A stretch of 64,000 nucleotides of DNA from Isoetes taiwanensis (Eukaryota > Streptophyta > Lycopodiopsida > Isoetales > Isoetaceae), in the NCBI GenBank assembly GCA_021234155.1, contig JAJEKV010000070.1, positions 4,678,754-4,742,753 of the forward strand, read 5' to 3'. Within the stretch, counting starts at the first letter, position 1, and each line of letters opens with the position of its first letter. Shown here piece after piece: positions 44,894 through 56,945 of the stretch. A model generated the notes under the pieces. That model saw only the letters and a program-made list of their open reading frames with translations. It was not told the DNA's origin and ran no database searches. A program made the position numbers and the translations under genes.

Positions 44894-47319
44894 TCCTTTA
44901 TTATAAAGTTTTAGTGTATGTCGTGCATAAAACCCTAAAATTTTGGACGGCCCAGATTTCACTTAAAATTTTGGACGGTCCTTGATTTTGATTTCCGTAT
45001 GCGTGGCAGGGAGTAGGCGTGGCTCGTTGCAAATCCTTGGCGGGTCTGCTACTGCCGCCCACAAATATGGCAGCGCCCACTTCTTCTAAGCTCAATCCAG
45101 ATCGAGGGGACGGGTTAAAACTGCAGTCCAATTCATAACCCTAACCGCATGAATCTGGCAGTTGGTTCTTTTATGAAGATGCCCCAAATTTGTCCAGAAG
45201 CTTCTTACAATATTAGGCCTCCATGCAATTCATTTAGGATGCCGGAAGTGTATAAGTGATGAGATAAGTGATACAGAAGTGTTGAACATGCTCTTGATGA
45301 GGTAAGATACGACCAACCAGATCCTCGTAAACGGAGGGCGAGTGGTTAGAAAAAGTCCGCTTCCATCGAATTGTGGATGCTAGAGAAAAACGTTTTGGCT
45401 TGGAAAGATCCACAACGGTTTCTTCATCATTCCCATTAGTTAAAGCGTGTAAAATTTGAAGAATATAGATAAAAAATAAGGTCACGGATTGGCTTCTTAT
45501 AAACTCTCCTTCCTATGGAATAGTTTTGATTCGACTTTAGCACAACAGTATTTGTGCTTCTCGACTTCTTTTCATGTTGCCCATAAAGAAGCTCAATTCA
45601 ATTAAGTCCGATTTACAAAAACATGTGACTTTAATGCACGCCTCCCCGCCCACCTTACCGTGAAAGTCCGAAAGCATCCACATTTTCTTTCATGAATGTT
45701 TAAGCCGGGTCATTTTGGTATATTATGCATATTGTACCATCCTCCTCAAGCTTAGAGCTCCGGTGCTTGAGTTAGTAAAATTTTGTGTTATTTTATCAAG
45801 AAGCCCTTTGTTATACTTCCGGCAAGATACACGGAGCAACCAAGAAGATTCAAATTTGGAGAAACGTACTCAATGACATCGCTTTGTGCGTAAAGTAAGA
45901 TAGAAATTATGGAAACAAAACGCTTGAAATTCGCAGTAGATGCAAAGAATTGCCGCTTTGCTTGAAAGAGCATATCTAGAAGATTATGTCCCTTGAGGAT
46001 TTTGTCACGAGTTGTCCGGTAAACATAACTTATGTTTGGCGGATTTCGATGTGGAGTCTGGCAAAGATCGGGCCGCAAGATTTAAATATCGATTCTTATA
46101 TCGGTGCAAATTTAACCTGCTAATCCTCTTGCTCATCGTAAGCATTAGACTTATATTTTGGCTGCATTTATAGATGATCCTTCCGATGATCCAAATGAGC
46201 CATCATGCAAAAGAGCTGATTGAAGAACCCGGCGAATTGAAACACTTAAATGTTGTTTTATTGGGCATGTTGGTAAGTATACTTGTGGTCTATATTAAGG
46301 AAGTAATTTCATTTAAGCATTTCATTTGTTGACCTGCAGATGTTTGGCAAATCTACAATTGGTGGATGATATTATTCATAGCATAGCATAGCATGGAGCA
46401 CATCCGTAGCTTGATCCGACAATGTAAGATCTCGAATGAGCTTCTTCCCCTTTTTGTTAAAAAGCGATTAACATTGTATGCTTAATGTGATAGCCTTTGC
46501 CGGTAATTGTTTTCCAAGAGACACACAGCACACGGGATGTAGTGCCCTATTCTCTCACATCGCCTGTATAAGCAATATATAGTGGCGGATCCATCACTAG
46601 AAGAGGAAGCTATTATGCAAACCACCTTAACAATAGTTTTTGATGATTCTAAAAAACTTTATTTGGTCTGTAGAGGCCCATTAGTCGCTTTGACATCTAC
46701 CATCCAGAATCCATAAGTTTACCATGAGGACGGTTAAGGAGTTTGGTTCTCGCACTTAAAATTGCTATAGAGAAATCTATATGGTGGAGGCCGATATAAC
46801 GCTGAGAACAAATGATCCATACATTAAATACAATAAGTTGTGCTTGAAAATATAAAACGGAAAGTATTTAGGACTATGTGCATCATTGAGAATGGCTTGG
46901 TTGTCGGGTTTTTTTATTTTCATTGAACTATTCAAGATTTACAACTTTATGGTTATTCTTGCAGCCTACAGATGATTTTTATGAACTGGTATGATCTTTA
47001 GATATGCCCCCGCATGAAGACTACATTGAAAAAAGCAGTGTTTTTCATTCTTACGATCATTGTTTCATTCTTACCATCATTTCACGCACCAAGTGTTGCC
47101 CAAGTGTGTTTCTCGCAATAGACCCATCAAGCCTCCACTCAAACTTGCAACTACAATGTGTTTATTAAAGAACACATCCAAATGGGAATATACAATACAA
47201 CCCTTGGATTTGCAGAGGTGTTGTAGTTATAGTTTTTTCTTTTAATTTTAAGCACATGTTACCTCTCCCCAGCAAAAATTTGAGCCTCATGTGTGAAATG
47301 CTTTAGTTAATGTGGCAAA
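44894..47319 (+). mobile_element. Helitron-family element, 5' end present, 3' end not seen here
   Basis: The array stops at gtagata and continues TCCTTTATTATAAAGTTTT, a match to the Helitron starts at 36651 and 47320. The array word that should resume (tccaagataattg) is not found at any CTAG end nearby, so the element is either truncated or extends beyond the nested insertions. The 2.4-kb interior has only short open frames on either strand and no Rep, helicase or other recognised domain. A duplicated aaaattttggacgg word follows the terminus. Confidence 0.6.
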
Positions 47320-47454
47320 TCTTATATTATAAAGTTTTAGCGTATGTCTTGCATCAAACCCTAATTTAGATAGTTGAGATCGTCTGATTGCATTTGAAGG
47401 CCGAGATTTATCGCACAACTTCCCACCACCATGATTGGCCATGCTCTGATCTCT

Positions 47455-48990
47455 TAAGAGGAAAGGGAAAATGGCGTGAGAAAAAAGGGCAAAAGGAGAG
47501 GCAAAAAAGGCACGGTAAAAGGGAAAGACGGAGAAGGAAAAAAGGAAAGGGAAAAGAGCACGAAAAAAGGGAAAGAAAAAGAAAGGGAGAAAAAGGAAGG
47601 AAAAAAAGACACTATGAAAAGGAAAAGGGGGAAAGGGTGAGGACAGAATAAGGGAAAAGAAAAGGGGAAGGGAGGAAAAGGAAGAAAAAAGGGGCAACGG
47701 AAAAAATGTGAAGACGAAAAGGGTGACGGAAGGGAAAAAGGGGAAGATAAGAATGGTGGAGAGGGAAAAAAGGGCATGGAAAAATAGAAAGGGAAGGAAA
47801 AAGGAAAAAGGAGGCGAAAAAGCGAAAAGGGCATGAGGAAAAGGGAGAGGGAAATGAGAGAGGAAGGAGAAAGTGGCACGAGAAGAGGAAAAGGGTGAGG
47901 AAAGGAAAAAAAGAAAGGGAAAAAGAGATGGAAAAAGGGAAAAGGGAAAAGCGAAAAGCAAAAAGAGAACAGAAAACATGGAATAGGAAAAGAGGAAAAG
48001 GGAAAAGGGGAAGAGGGTGGGAAAAGGAGGAAAAAGGGCATGTGAAAAAGGTGGAAAAAATGGAATGAAAAAAGGTGTGGAAAAATGGAAAGGAAAAGAG
48101 AGAAGGAAAAAAAAGGGTGGAAAGGAAAGCGGAAAAGGGCATGGAAAAAGAGAAAATGATGAAAAAAAGAAGGAAAAGGAAAAAGGAAATGGGAGGCGAA
48201 AAACACGAGGAATAAGGAGGGAAAATGGAAAAGAGGAAGGGAAAAAGGGCACGGAAAAAACTGAAGAGGGAAAGGGTGAGGAAAGGGTAAAAATAAAGGG
48301 AAAAAGAGCATGGGGAAAGGGAAAAAAAAAAGAAAAAAGGGAATAGGACGGGAAAAGGGGAAGAGGGTAAGGAAAGGCGAAGAAAAGGCAAGTAAAAAAA
48401 AAGTGAAAAAAAAAGGAATGGAAAATACATGGGAAAAAGGGAAAAGGAAAAAAGGAAAGAGAAAAGGAAAGGGAAAGAGAAAAGGAAAGGGGAAGGAAAG
48501 AGGAAAAGGCAAAGAAAAAAAATGGAAAGGGTGGGGAAATGATGAAAAAAGAAGGAAAGGGAAAAGGAAAAAGGGAGGCGGAAAGGGGGAAAGGAAAGGA
48601 AAAAAGGCATGAGAAAAAAGAAAGAAGAAAATGGGAAAAAAGAGACAGGGAAGAAAAACATAAAAAAAAAGGTGGGGAAAAGGGAATGCAAAAAGGGCAT
48701 GAGAAAAGGGAAGGGAAAAGAGAAAAGCAAAAGGAATGGGAAAAGGAAAGGGAAAAAAAGATCATGAGAAAAATGGGAAGGGTGGAGAAAGGTGAAAAGG
48801 GAAGGAAAAAAGCCGTCAAAAAAAGGGAAAGGGAAAGGGAAAGGGAAAAATAAGAAGGAGAAAAAGGAAGAAAAAGAGGAGGGAGAAGAGGGTAAAAAAA
48901 AAGAGAGAGAAGGAGAAAAGTAAATGTGCAGGGAAAATAAGAAAAGGGAAAAAAGAAAGTGTGTAAGAAAATGAGGAAAAAAGGATATGC
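47455..48990 (+). repeat. Polypurine low-complexity block
   Basis: About 1.5 kb of almost pure A/G on the plus strand, built from words such as gggaaaagg and aaagggcatgg. Occasional gcatg or gcacg interruptions recur irregularly. The long open frames seen on either strand (up to 578 codons on the minus strand) are by-products of the base bias. Such mirror-like purine runs can form triplex DNA. Confidence 0.9.
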
Positions 48991-49130
48991 AGGATAGAGC
49001 AAAGGGAAGGTTATCAAATGCACAAAAACCTCTTATAGCCTAGCAATGATGGACTTGGTTTCTATTATATTAGATGTATAAAAATGAGTCTGAGCTGAAT
49101 AGGTTTCCATCCACAAATGTTCCCAACATT

Positions 49131-49159
49131 TGCCCAGCAACGCTGGGCACCATTACTAG
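49131..49159 (+). other. Helitron 3' terminus hairpin and CTAG
   Basis: 8-bp stem tgcccagc/gctgggca, loop AAC, then CTAG 7 bp after the stem. Confidence 0.9.
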
Positions 49160-50075
49160 TCTTATATTATAATGTTATACCGTAAGTGCGCAGTGCACCG
49201 AGCCCTAATTTGAATGGCCGAGATCATCTGGATGCATCCGAAGGCCTAGATTTATTGCACGACTTACCAACACTGTGATTGGTCATACTTCGATCTCTTA
49301 AGGGGAAAGGGTAAATGAAAAGGGGGAAAAGGAAAAGGGAAGTGGAAAGAGAGAATGTGAAGGGCAAAAAGGCATGGGGAAAAGGCAAAAGGGTAAAAGG
49401 AAAAGGGTGGGGATAAGAGAAGAGAAAAAGGCATGGAAAACGAAAAAGGGAAAGGGAACCTGAGAAAAAAGCACGAGGGAAGGAGGAAGAGATAAAGTGG
49501 AAAAGGTAAATGGAAAGGGCATGAAAAAAAAAAAGGAAAGAGGAAAAGGTTAAAAAAGGAGAAAATAAAGGAGAAAAAAAAAAGGGGAGGAGAAAAAAAG
49601 CATGGGAAAAGGAAGGAGCATGGGAAAAGGGGGAAAAAGAGGAAAAAGGAAGGGACAAATGACATAGGAAAAGGGAAAAAAAAAAAGAGAGGGAAAGGGA
49701 AGGGAAAAAATGCATCAAGAAAAGGGGAAGAGTGAAAGGTTGGAAAAATGGGGGAACAAGAAAAGGATGGGGAGAGGGGAAAAGAAAAGGGGCATAGAAA
49801 AAGGGAAAGTGAGAAGAAAGAAAAAGGAAAGGGAAAAGGAAAAGGGAAAAAGGGAACCTAGGTAAAGGTCACAAGGAAAAAGAAAGAGGGAAACGAGAAA
49901 AGGGAAGGGGGAAAGGGCACGAGAGAAAAGGGAAGAGGAAAATGGTGAAGAAAGGGAAAAAAGAAAAAAGGGAAAAGAAAAGGGGCAAGAGAGAGAGGGT
50001 GGGGAAAAGATGAAAATGGGTATAGGAAATAAGAGAATAAAACAAATGTGCAAAAGGCATGGAAAAGGGGAAAAG
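49160..50075 (+). mobile_element. Second Helitron of the pair, 5' part, cut by gypsy copy 2
   Basis: It starts TCTTATATTATAATGTTAT exactly at the end of the previous Helitron. The first 150 bp (gagatcatctggatgcat, then ttattgcacgacttacc) are diverged versions of the same stretch in the 47320 element. A polypurine block follows at 49,300-50,075, in which gypsy copy 2 begins. Its 3' end is not in view. Confidence 0.75.
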
Positions 50076-51895
50076 TGTGACGCCCAAAGACGGTATACGC
50101 CCCCGTGACGATATTGTAATCGCCATCGTCACGCCGCATTAACGCCACCCCCGATTGACGTGTACGCCAACGTGTAGCCAAGTGGGTAGCCCTAGGGGGC
50201 AACTTGCTAAGAATGTGCATTAGCATTAATGTGCACATTTTCCAATGTACACATTAATGTGGGCACACATTTCCATGTGGCCACTTGATGCCAAGTGGGC
50301 CATACCCTTAGGTGCAATTAATGTGCACATTTCCCAATGTACACATTCATTAATGTGCACACATTTCCATGTGAGCACATTTGGGTGCAATACATTTCCA
50401 TGTGGGCACATTTGGCCACCTAGCCCTTAAAGGCAGTGTTCATTACCAATTATCCCACATGCCAAAAGGGATAATTGGAAACCCTAGCCAACCCTTTGTC
50501 TATATAGGGTTGGAAACCCTAACTAACCTAATTTTCGATTTTAGGGCTTTAGAACTCTGCTTTGGTCAGCCTCAAACAAACCAAAACCGCATCCCACTTT
50601 TGCCCGAGAGAATTGCCTCCTTAGTTCCTCGAGATTCGAAAGCGCTTCAAACAGGATGGTCGAAGCTCAGTCGAGGAGCCCTCAAGGATCAGTATTTGGG
50701 CCAATTAGATAGTCTAAACCCTATTTTAGTCATTGAATCAATAGGTTTAGCCTATTAGATTGCCCATAGCAGCCCTCTAGATCCCTAGATAGTAGATCCT
50801 AACTAAAGAACCTAACTCTATGTTGTAGATTAGATCTTGTTCTTTAGTTCTTCCTCGCGGATGTATATGGATGATGTATCTCTATGAACTCCTTTGTATT
50901 GGGAAGGGGGGGTAGAGACCTAAAGCTTTGTAGTCGATGCTCCTAGAGTAGCCTCTCTAGCACACCAGAAGTTGCGGCCTCGGGTACAAAAGCCCGCTTT
51001 GGTTGTGTTCTTAGGGGTCGACCCAGGTTGATAAGGGTGGTCGTGGTCCATAGCGGCTGCTCTCTCGATGTAAAGTCTACCCCGAGAGCATTGCGACTAT
51101 TAAGCGCTTAATACCGTGGACCTGCGGCACCCCCGAGTATGAGTTCGACACCCGCTGGGGATAAGAAGTCGCGGCCTGGGCGCACGGCATACCAGGGTTT
51201 CAACCGGCCATGTGTTGCAGCTGGTTGTGTCCGGTACGGGGTCCTGACCGCCGCGGTGGTAGTTCCCTTCAAGTGGGTTAAAGTCGAAAGTACGGACAGC
51301 TTGGTGTCCTCTAGTCCGGCCACTGCGGCATTGATCATCCGGGTGGGAGAGAAACCTCCTTACCTGCCTCATCGGGTCTGGGGAGATGTAACTGCTATAG
51401 CCCCTTTGGCTATGATCCCGCAAAGCTACTTGGCCTAACCCCCGAAGCTCTTCAACCTATCCGCAAAAGTGTACACGGGAGGGGCGGATGGAGTGGACAA
51501 CCCTAAGCCATGTTCTTATGCCAGCCAAATCCATTGCCATGAATTCACTCAAGAATGAACTCTGAGACCTGCAAGCTACCATCCCTTTGAGTCCGAGCCT
51601 TGGGTAGGATTTCCTATGTGATGTGCTGATCTTTGTCTCTCAGATATGTGGAGGACCATCCTTCGATGGTCATATGATGTTGATGTATGTGCTACATGAC
51701 ATGTATGTTCACGCTTCCGCAGCCTAGGTAGGCCCCGAGGGAGACGGGGTGCAATGACCTTCCACTCTTCCCACCGAACCCGGCCACGGTTGCAAAGGTC
51801 ATGTGGGGCCCCAGATTAGCATGGAGCCGGTATGGGGATGAACTCCTGTTTGCATACCTGCGAGTGCAATCGTGATAATGAGTAGGGACGCCACA
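50076..51895 (+). repeat. 5' LTR of gypsy copy 2
   Basis: 1.82 kb, starting tgtgacgcc and ending acgccaca. It has a U3 cluster of tgtgcacatt-type words, a TATA box and then a long downstream part similar to copy 1. It is longer than the copy 1 LTRs by about 0.2 kb. Confidence 0.88.
50501..50507 (+). promoter_or_regulatory. LTR TATA box
   Basis: TATATAG within ctttgtctatatagggtt; the corresponding site at 62,020 is TATATAAG. Copy 1 LTRs have ctatttagg here, a poorer box. Confidence 0.6.
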
Positions 51896-51898
51896 AAG

Positions 51899-51910
51899 GG
51901 TATCAGAGCA
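51899..51910 (+). other. Primer-binding site for initiator tRNA-Met
   Basis: ggtatcagagca, three bases after the LTR end, matches the end of the common plant site TGGTATCAGAGC apart from the first base. Confidence 0.8.
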
Positions 51911-52284
51911 ATGTTCTTGGTGACCAAGAGCAAAGCAATCCCACCATGTTCCCATAGTACTAACTTGATAGGATCCTTAAACCTCGAAAATGGGAAAAAT
52001 TTTTTCATTTTTGTAGTTATGCTAAGCTAGTAAATGCTTAAAATGAATAAAAATGTAAAAAGATTAAAAATTGATGAGCCAACATCCAAAAGTAGGAATT
52101 CTCACACGCCGCTACTGACGTATTTCTACATTTTAGAAATCGTCAAGAACGGGTGAGACATTCAAATTTTGACACCAAAAAGTTGTAAATTACAAAGAAA
52201 AAAATACTTTGATAATTCTAAATTTAAGCTAAGAATTAGTAGATTTTAGCATGTTACATGTTAATTAATAGTGGGCCCCACCAT

Positions 52285-52351
52285 GTCTCACACGCCAGCC
52301 ACAGATGTGTTTCTAGATTCTAGGAATGGGCCGGGCTTAACGCGGTGAGAC
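52285..52351 (+). promoter_or_regulatory. Inverted-repeat hairpin module, copy 2, upstream of the H3-like gene
   Basis: Outer arms gtctcacacgc and gcggtgagac, with inner arms ttctaga/tctaggaa. Its position relative to the TATA box is the same as in copy 1, although the inner sequence differs. A weaker module lies at about 52,100-52,170. Confidence 0.55.
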
Positions 52352-52424
52352 CTTGCTTAATTAGGGTTTTAGATGCCTTAGACAACCCAAAAAGGTAGTT
52401 TAAAAGTTGACCTAAATTTGGCCC

Positions 52425-52433
52425 TATAAATAG
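52425..52433 (+). promoter_or_regulatory. TATA box of the copy 2 H3-like gene
   Basis: TATAAATAG, 99 bp before the ATG at 52532. Confidence 0.65.
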
Positions 52434-52531
52434 AACCGCACTCTCCCATTTTTCCCGCTCTTCCCTAGAACTTCGCCAGGCCGCCAAGGCGATCTTCCGG
52501 GCGCTTAGTCCCATCGACAAACCGTAAGATC

Positions 52532-53746
52532 ATGGCCCGCACGGGCGTATCGCGAAGGAAGCTCTAGCCGGCGGATCCTCCAATACCGGTGATCCGCCTC
52601 TTTCACGAGATTCTTCGAACGCCTTTCTCAACAACGACGAATCTTCGCCGAGCGAGGAAGCAAGGTCGGACCGCAAAATTACCACACGTAGCTCTTGAGG
52701 ACGAATCGCCGACGCCATGAACGCAGATCCCTCGACGAAAATCGCACGGGAGGAAGGAAGAAGCTGGCAACACCGTGATCAACCCCAAGTTGAGATCCAC
52801 CCGCAGGAGGAGCAGGAAGAGAGGAGCAGCCGCCGAACTCACCCCGAAGAAGAGGCCGACCGCACGCTTTGTCGACAAGGCACGGCCAAGGAGCGCCGAG
52901 CAGCAGAGGACAAAGAGCCGAAGACGACCCCGGATACGGCCCAAATTTTACCCAAGAAGAGGAAGGCCAAGGCCATAAAGGCGTGCAAGAGGAAGGTGGT
53001 CAAGGTTGGGAAGAGGGCAGAGAACCTTGTCATCAACGAGCCGCCGGGAAAGGAGACCCCACCCACCCAATCGACGATTCAAGACCAAGACTACGTGCCG
53101 GGCGCCAGACGGCAAGCTCTTCAAAGCCCCCGGTCAGAGAGGAAGAGGTACCCGGCGGCATCGCCCAAGAGCGTGAGGAGGCCGGGCAGTGGCGGCCCCC
53201 CACCATTTCCAACGTGGGATAGGGTCAAGGCCCCACGGCCGCGAACGGAAGTTTGCGTGATAGACCCTTTAAAGGTCTATCGAAGAGGATCGTGGAGCAC
53301 AACGCATATATGGCAAAGTGGGAGGCCTACAATGCCTATTACCGTGAGCACCGGGTGAGAACGATTGAAGGCGGCACCGACCTAAGAGCCGCACACTAAA
53401 GCCCCTCCACCAAAGCCCAAGCCTCCACGAGCACCCGAAGAAGCGGAACAAGAAGAAGAAGCCGGAAGACAGGGGCACTCAAGGAGATCCGCCACTTCCG
53501 TAAGAGTTACGGACTCTCGATTCCCCGCGCCGCTTCCAAAGTTGTTCCGGGTCCGCTGGGTCATTCAAGAATACAACACGGGCATGCGCTGATGTATTTA
53601 GATGTTGCCGTGTTTGCAAGAGGCGCCGGCCCACTTGGTGAAACATTTTGAAGATTCAACGGCCCGCACAAAGGTACGCCAAGAGGGTCACCCTCATGAG
53701 GCAGATATGTATCTTGCCGCACACATCAAGGGAGAACGCCCTTTGA
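52532..53746 (+). pseudogene. Histone H3-like gene of gypsy copy 2, many frameshifts
   Basis: It starts atggcccgcacg, so MART is kept, but the rest of the H3 tail is garbled and an early TAG follows. Middle parts match ORF1 of copy 1 in other frames (VVKVGKRAENLVINEP; TWDRVKAPRP; KVYRR). The histone-fold region at about 53,480-53,745 is recognisable in pieces: KEIRHF, KSYGL, IQEYNTGMR, HFEDSTA and HIKGERP. The stop codon is displaced by one T. The preserved order shows that the family, and not only copy 1, carries the gene. Part of the damage may be sequence error. Confidence 0.85.
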
Positions 53747-53891
53747 ACCTTGTAAATGACTGCAAAGATTTTGTTAATATAAAGAAATTTTCGTGGTAAA
53801 TAGAGTGTCAAACCCTGCTTAAATAGGTTAAGATATCGATCCCCAGCCTTTGTTTTAATTAAATTGGAGTTTTGAGCAAAATTGAGACGAT

Positions 53892-53959
53892 GTCTCACAC
53901 GCCGCTACCAGACGTGACATTTCTACATTTTAGAAATCGGGCCGGGCGAACGGTGAGAC
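53892..53959 (+). promoter_or_regulatory. Inverted-repeat hairpin module 2, copy 2
   Basis: Outer arms gtctcacacg and cggtgagac. Inner arms atttcta and tagaaat flank cattt. The inner arm sequence differs from copy 1 yet pairs perfectly. Confidence 0.65.
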
Positions 53960-54091
53960 CATGCCCAAAATGCCCAAAACAGCTCCAAATCGACTGGGTA
54001 AGGGGTCAATTCTGCCTAACTCGATGAGTTTAGTGGAATTACAGCCTTAGATCACCTTGAATTGAGTAATCCTAGCCCAATTAGACCCATA

Positions 54092-54160
54092 ATCTCACAC
54101 GTCGCTACCCAAAGCGCATTTCTACATTTTAGAAATCGCCCCGGCGCAACGTGATGAGAC
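54092..54160 (+). promoter_or_regulatory. Inverted-repeat hairpin module 3, copy 2
   Basis: Outer arms tctcacacgt and acgtgatgaga (one extra base); inner arms atttcta and tagaaat, as in module 2 of this copy. Confidence 0.65.
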
Positions 54161-54340
54161 CCCGCATCTATTCCCTTACCAAATGATCTCCAAATTGCAA
54201 TAATAGGTTCAAGAGTCGTGTTTAGCATGCTCAAACCCTAGAAATATACTTCAAACTTGCAATTGCATCACTTAATAGGTTAGAACTGCCTAATCTCAGT
54301 AAATTCTAGGTCATCCAAAAATTAGGGTTTTCCCCTTTTC

Positions 54341-54349
54341 TATAAATAG
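54341..54349 (+). promoter_or_regulatory. TATA box of ORF2, copy 2
   Basis: TATAAATAG, 114 bp before the ATG at 54463, the same spacing as in copy 1. Confidence 0.65.
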
Positions 54350-54462
54350 GTCCCCCATTTCTCAAATGGCACCCCTCGCAAGTTTGCTCCCCACCGCTTA
54401 GGGCGATCTTTCAGCCCCCGAGGCGCTTCAAGATCCGCTTGATACTCCCCCTTGCTAGAGCT

Positions 54463-55753
54463 ATGGCCATCGCCGACTTCGGGCGATGGTACGCAAAGGT
54501 CTATGCCGCCGAGGCGGATGTCAACGACATCTTCCAAGTCTTTGGGAAAGAAATCGACATCCAAGCCACGCTAAATGCAACCCCAAAGATATATAGGCAG
54601 TGCTAGCAGAATTTCAGTGCTAGGGTAGGACCCTCCCTTGTCCAAGTCCCCCAGATAGGATACTTCGCTCCCCGCCCATCCCTCCAAGTAGCCCTTTGGG
54701 CGATGTCCCCAACATCGCCAAGTACTTAACTAACAAGGCGCAGAGACTACTCGACTACATGGTCCCGACAGCCAACAGACTAAGTACTTCTCTTTAATCC
54801 GCCTCTAGCCATCTTCTTATCCCACCACCGAAACCCGATGGGGGCAACTCTATCCTCCGATGGAGGTAGACCCCATAGCAAAGGCAAGAGGAAGAGCGAT
54901 GTTGTTGCAAAAGATCAACAGAGAGCAGGAGGCAAGAGAGGATGAAGAAGAGTCTGACGACGAAGGATACACGGAGCTCCGACTCGCACGTAAGAACGGC
55001 GCCAAGGAGAGCAGAGCTGATCAATTTCGAAAGCAGAGACAGCAGGCATCGAGTTGTTCTCACTCTGCTAGGCATCACAAGCCTAGCCCCTATCATCATC
55101 GACGAGAGGAGTATCTACTCCTCAACCGACATCCGTAACCTTCCCGAATGCGGGAGAGGGAGCTTCCAAGTTGACGAATCGCTTCCACCACCGCGCGGAC
55201 CGACATGGACGACTTCATCGTCCGGGGAGCCTCGTGACTTCCCCGGGCTTCAAGTGAGAGTCCGACACCTACACTGTGGGGAGACGACGTCCCGATATCC
55301 GTGCCTACGCTAAGATCGTGCAATTGATGGACGAAATGAGAGCTGCCAACAGAGGAGGAGTTCCTCGCCTCCAAGAACAGATGGGGATCCGTGGAAGACC
55401 ACGAGCATCCTAATGCCGAATCCTCCACATCACCCCCGCCAAAAGAAGAAGGAGTGTTCATGCCGATTGCACTCTCGTTTCAAGCAGCATGCTCGAATAG
55501 CAACAAACGCCGACTATGCCGTCTTTTAGTCAAGAGGGCAATAGCACTTGACCTTCGACTTCGCCATACCCCACCGAACACGCCGCGAGATTAGCAAGGA
55601 TCACCCCCTTACATCCCAATCGCAGGGTAGAAGACCTCGTGAGGGCTATACAGGAGGCTCGCCTAGCATCATCGAACTTGGGTCACCGTAGGGACGGCCC
55701 AAGTTAAGAAGTTTTTGAAGACAACCCCTCTTACCGCGACATTTCAAGACTAG
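54463..55753 (+). pseudogene. ORF2 of gypsy copy 2, frameshifted
   Basis: It begins ATGGCCATCGCCGACTTCGG and follows the copy 1 gene throughout: FGKEIDIQATLNATP, PNIAKYLTNKAQRL, the acidic EDEEESDDEGYTEL stretch, ITSLAPIII, the VFMPIALS segment, and a stop after the phrase matching EDNPSYR. Several frame changes interrupt it. The conserved order of segments in two copies supports ORF2 being a real gene of the family. Confidence 0.75.
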
Positions 55754-55936
55754 TTAGACTCTTGATCCCGTAGACTTTTTGTATCCGAAATATTATATGA
55801 TATATGAATATAAATCCTATTGCACTTTAAATGTTTTGTTGATGTATTTCTGCCCCACAAGTATACCAACAAACATAAACAATGCAAGAGAACAAATGAA
55901 ACTAATCATATAGCCATGAATTGCTTGTGGTATGCA

Positions 55937-56945
55937 GCTTAGAGGCCTAAACGCTAGGGGAACCATTAACCGCAGATCTTATAGAAGAGCAAACCCCACC
56001 CGCACTTCACCCCCTGAAGGAACCTCGCTTTGAAGATATGGAACCCATGACCCCAGAGGAGGAGATAGCCCAGATGAGGACGGACCCGAACAGATAAAGG
56101 CATTACCGTCCGCCAAGCAAGCGTGAGTGGGTTCGCGGGCAACGCCGCTGCCGCAAGCATCAGCCTCTGAGGGCAGGAAAAGACAAGAAGAGGAGCAAGA
56201 GAAGGAGATCCTCCAGCCCGGAATCTTCCGGACTCAAGTTCGTGACCGACCCGGAAGAGGAAGAGGAAGAACAGTCCGAAATCCAACAGATGGAAGGCGA
56301 GGAACACCCCGTGATGGACGATAAAGAGACACTGTGGCCTCCGACTACCGTAAGAAGATAGATTCCCGTGACCGGCAATGTATGGAAGGCCCGGAATCGA
56401 ACAGCCTCGTGGGAGAACAGGTCGATTAGAAGCAGTAAGCATGGCTGGACTAAATGAGTGAGTACGGCAACGCTTTATGGCATGAAAGACAAAGACAAAG
56501 GCGTGGGCTGCAAATGCCAACTTGAAAGGAGCCGCACGGATTTGGTGGAAGGGTTATGCAAAGGCACACGGGTTTGAGCAGGGATGCTTGTAAGTTCGTA
56601 AAGTTTGCTAAAGCCTTCGCCATTACGCTCCAAGGGAACATAAGTCCAAAGATGATGCAAAGAAGCTTTACCGGCTGCAAAGAAGGCAACAAATCACCCA
56701 GAAATATACGAGGAATTCATGAGGCTAAGGTCAGTATGTGCCGGGTTAGGAGAGAAGCATGCAAGAGAAAGCTATGTCGAGGGGGCTGAATGAGGAGATC
56801 CGCAAGCTTGTGAGAGAGCAATAAACCCTAGGACAAGATCGTAGAAGCGTAATCCAAGGCTATAAGCTTGCAGGGCTCGTGACCCTCGCATTAGCGGCAC
56901 AAGCAGCGCATTTCCGTGAGAAAGGCAAGGCTTACTGAAGCTATA
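55937..56945 (+). pseudogene. gag: gag of gypsy copy 2
   Basis: It follows tatgcag (the conserved acceptor-like site) and matches copy 1 gag across the acidic linker and the capsid segments (GAARIWWKGYAKAH, RDACKFVKFAKAF). There are many indels. Where copy 1 has the TAG closing gag, this copy reads aagcag, so the family gag-pol was probably one open frame. Confidence 0.85.

Larger units (their letters stand above)
47320..49159 (+). mobile_element. Helitron with polypurine interior, 1.84 kb
   Basis: It starts TCTTATATTATAAAGTTTT after an A and ends in the hairpin tgcccagc-aac-gctgggca followed by ccattaCTAG. The next base, T (49160), begins another Helitron start. It has no gene; about 1.5 kb of it is polypurine repeat. 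Non-autonomous. Confidence 0.88.

Noticed and set aside
47287-49023. 578-codon open frame on the minus strand and several 300-codon frames in the same block
   Set aside because: The protein is almost only F, P, S and L from a pyrimidine-rich strand. Open frames of this size follow from the lack of A/G-rich stop codons there.
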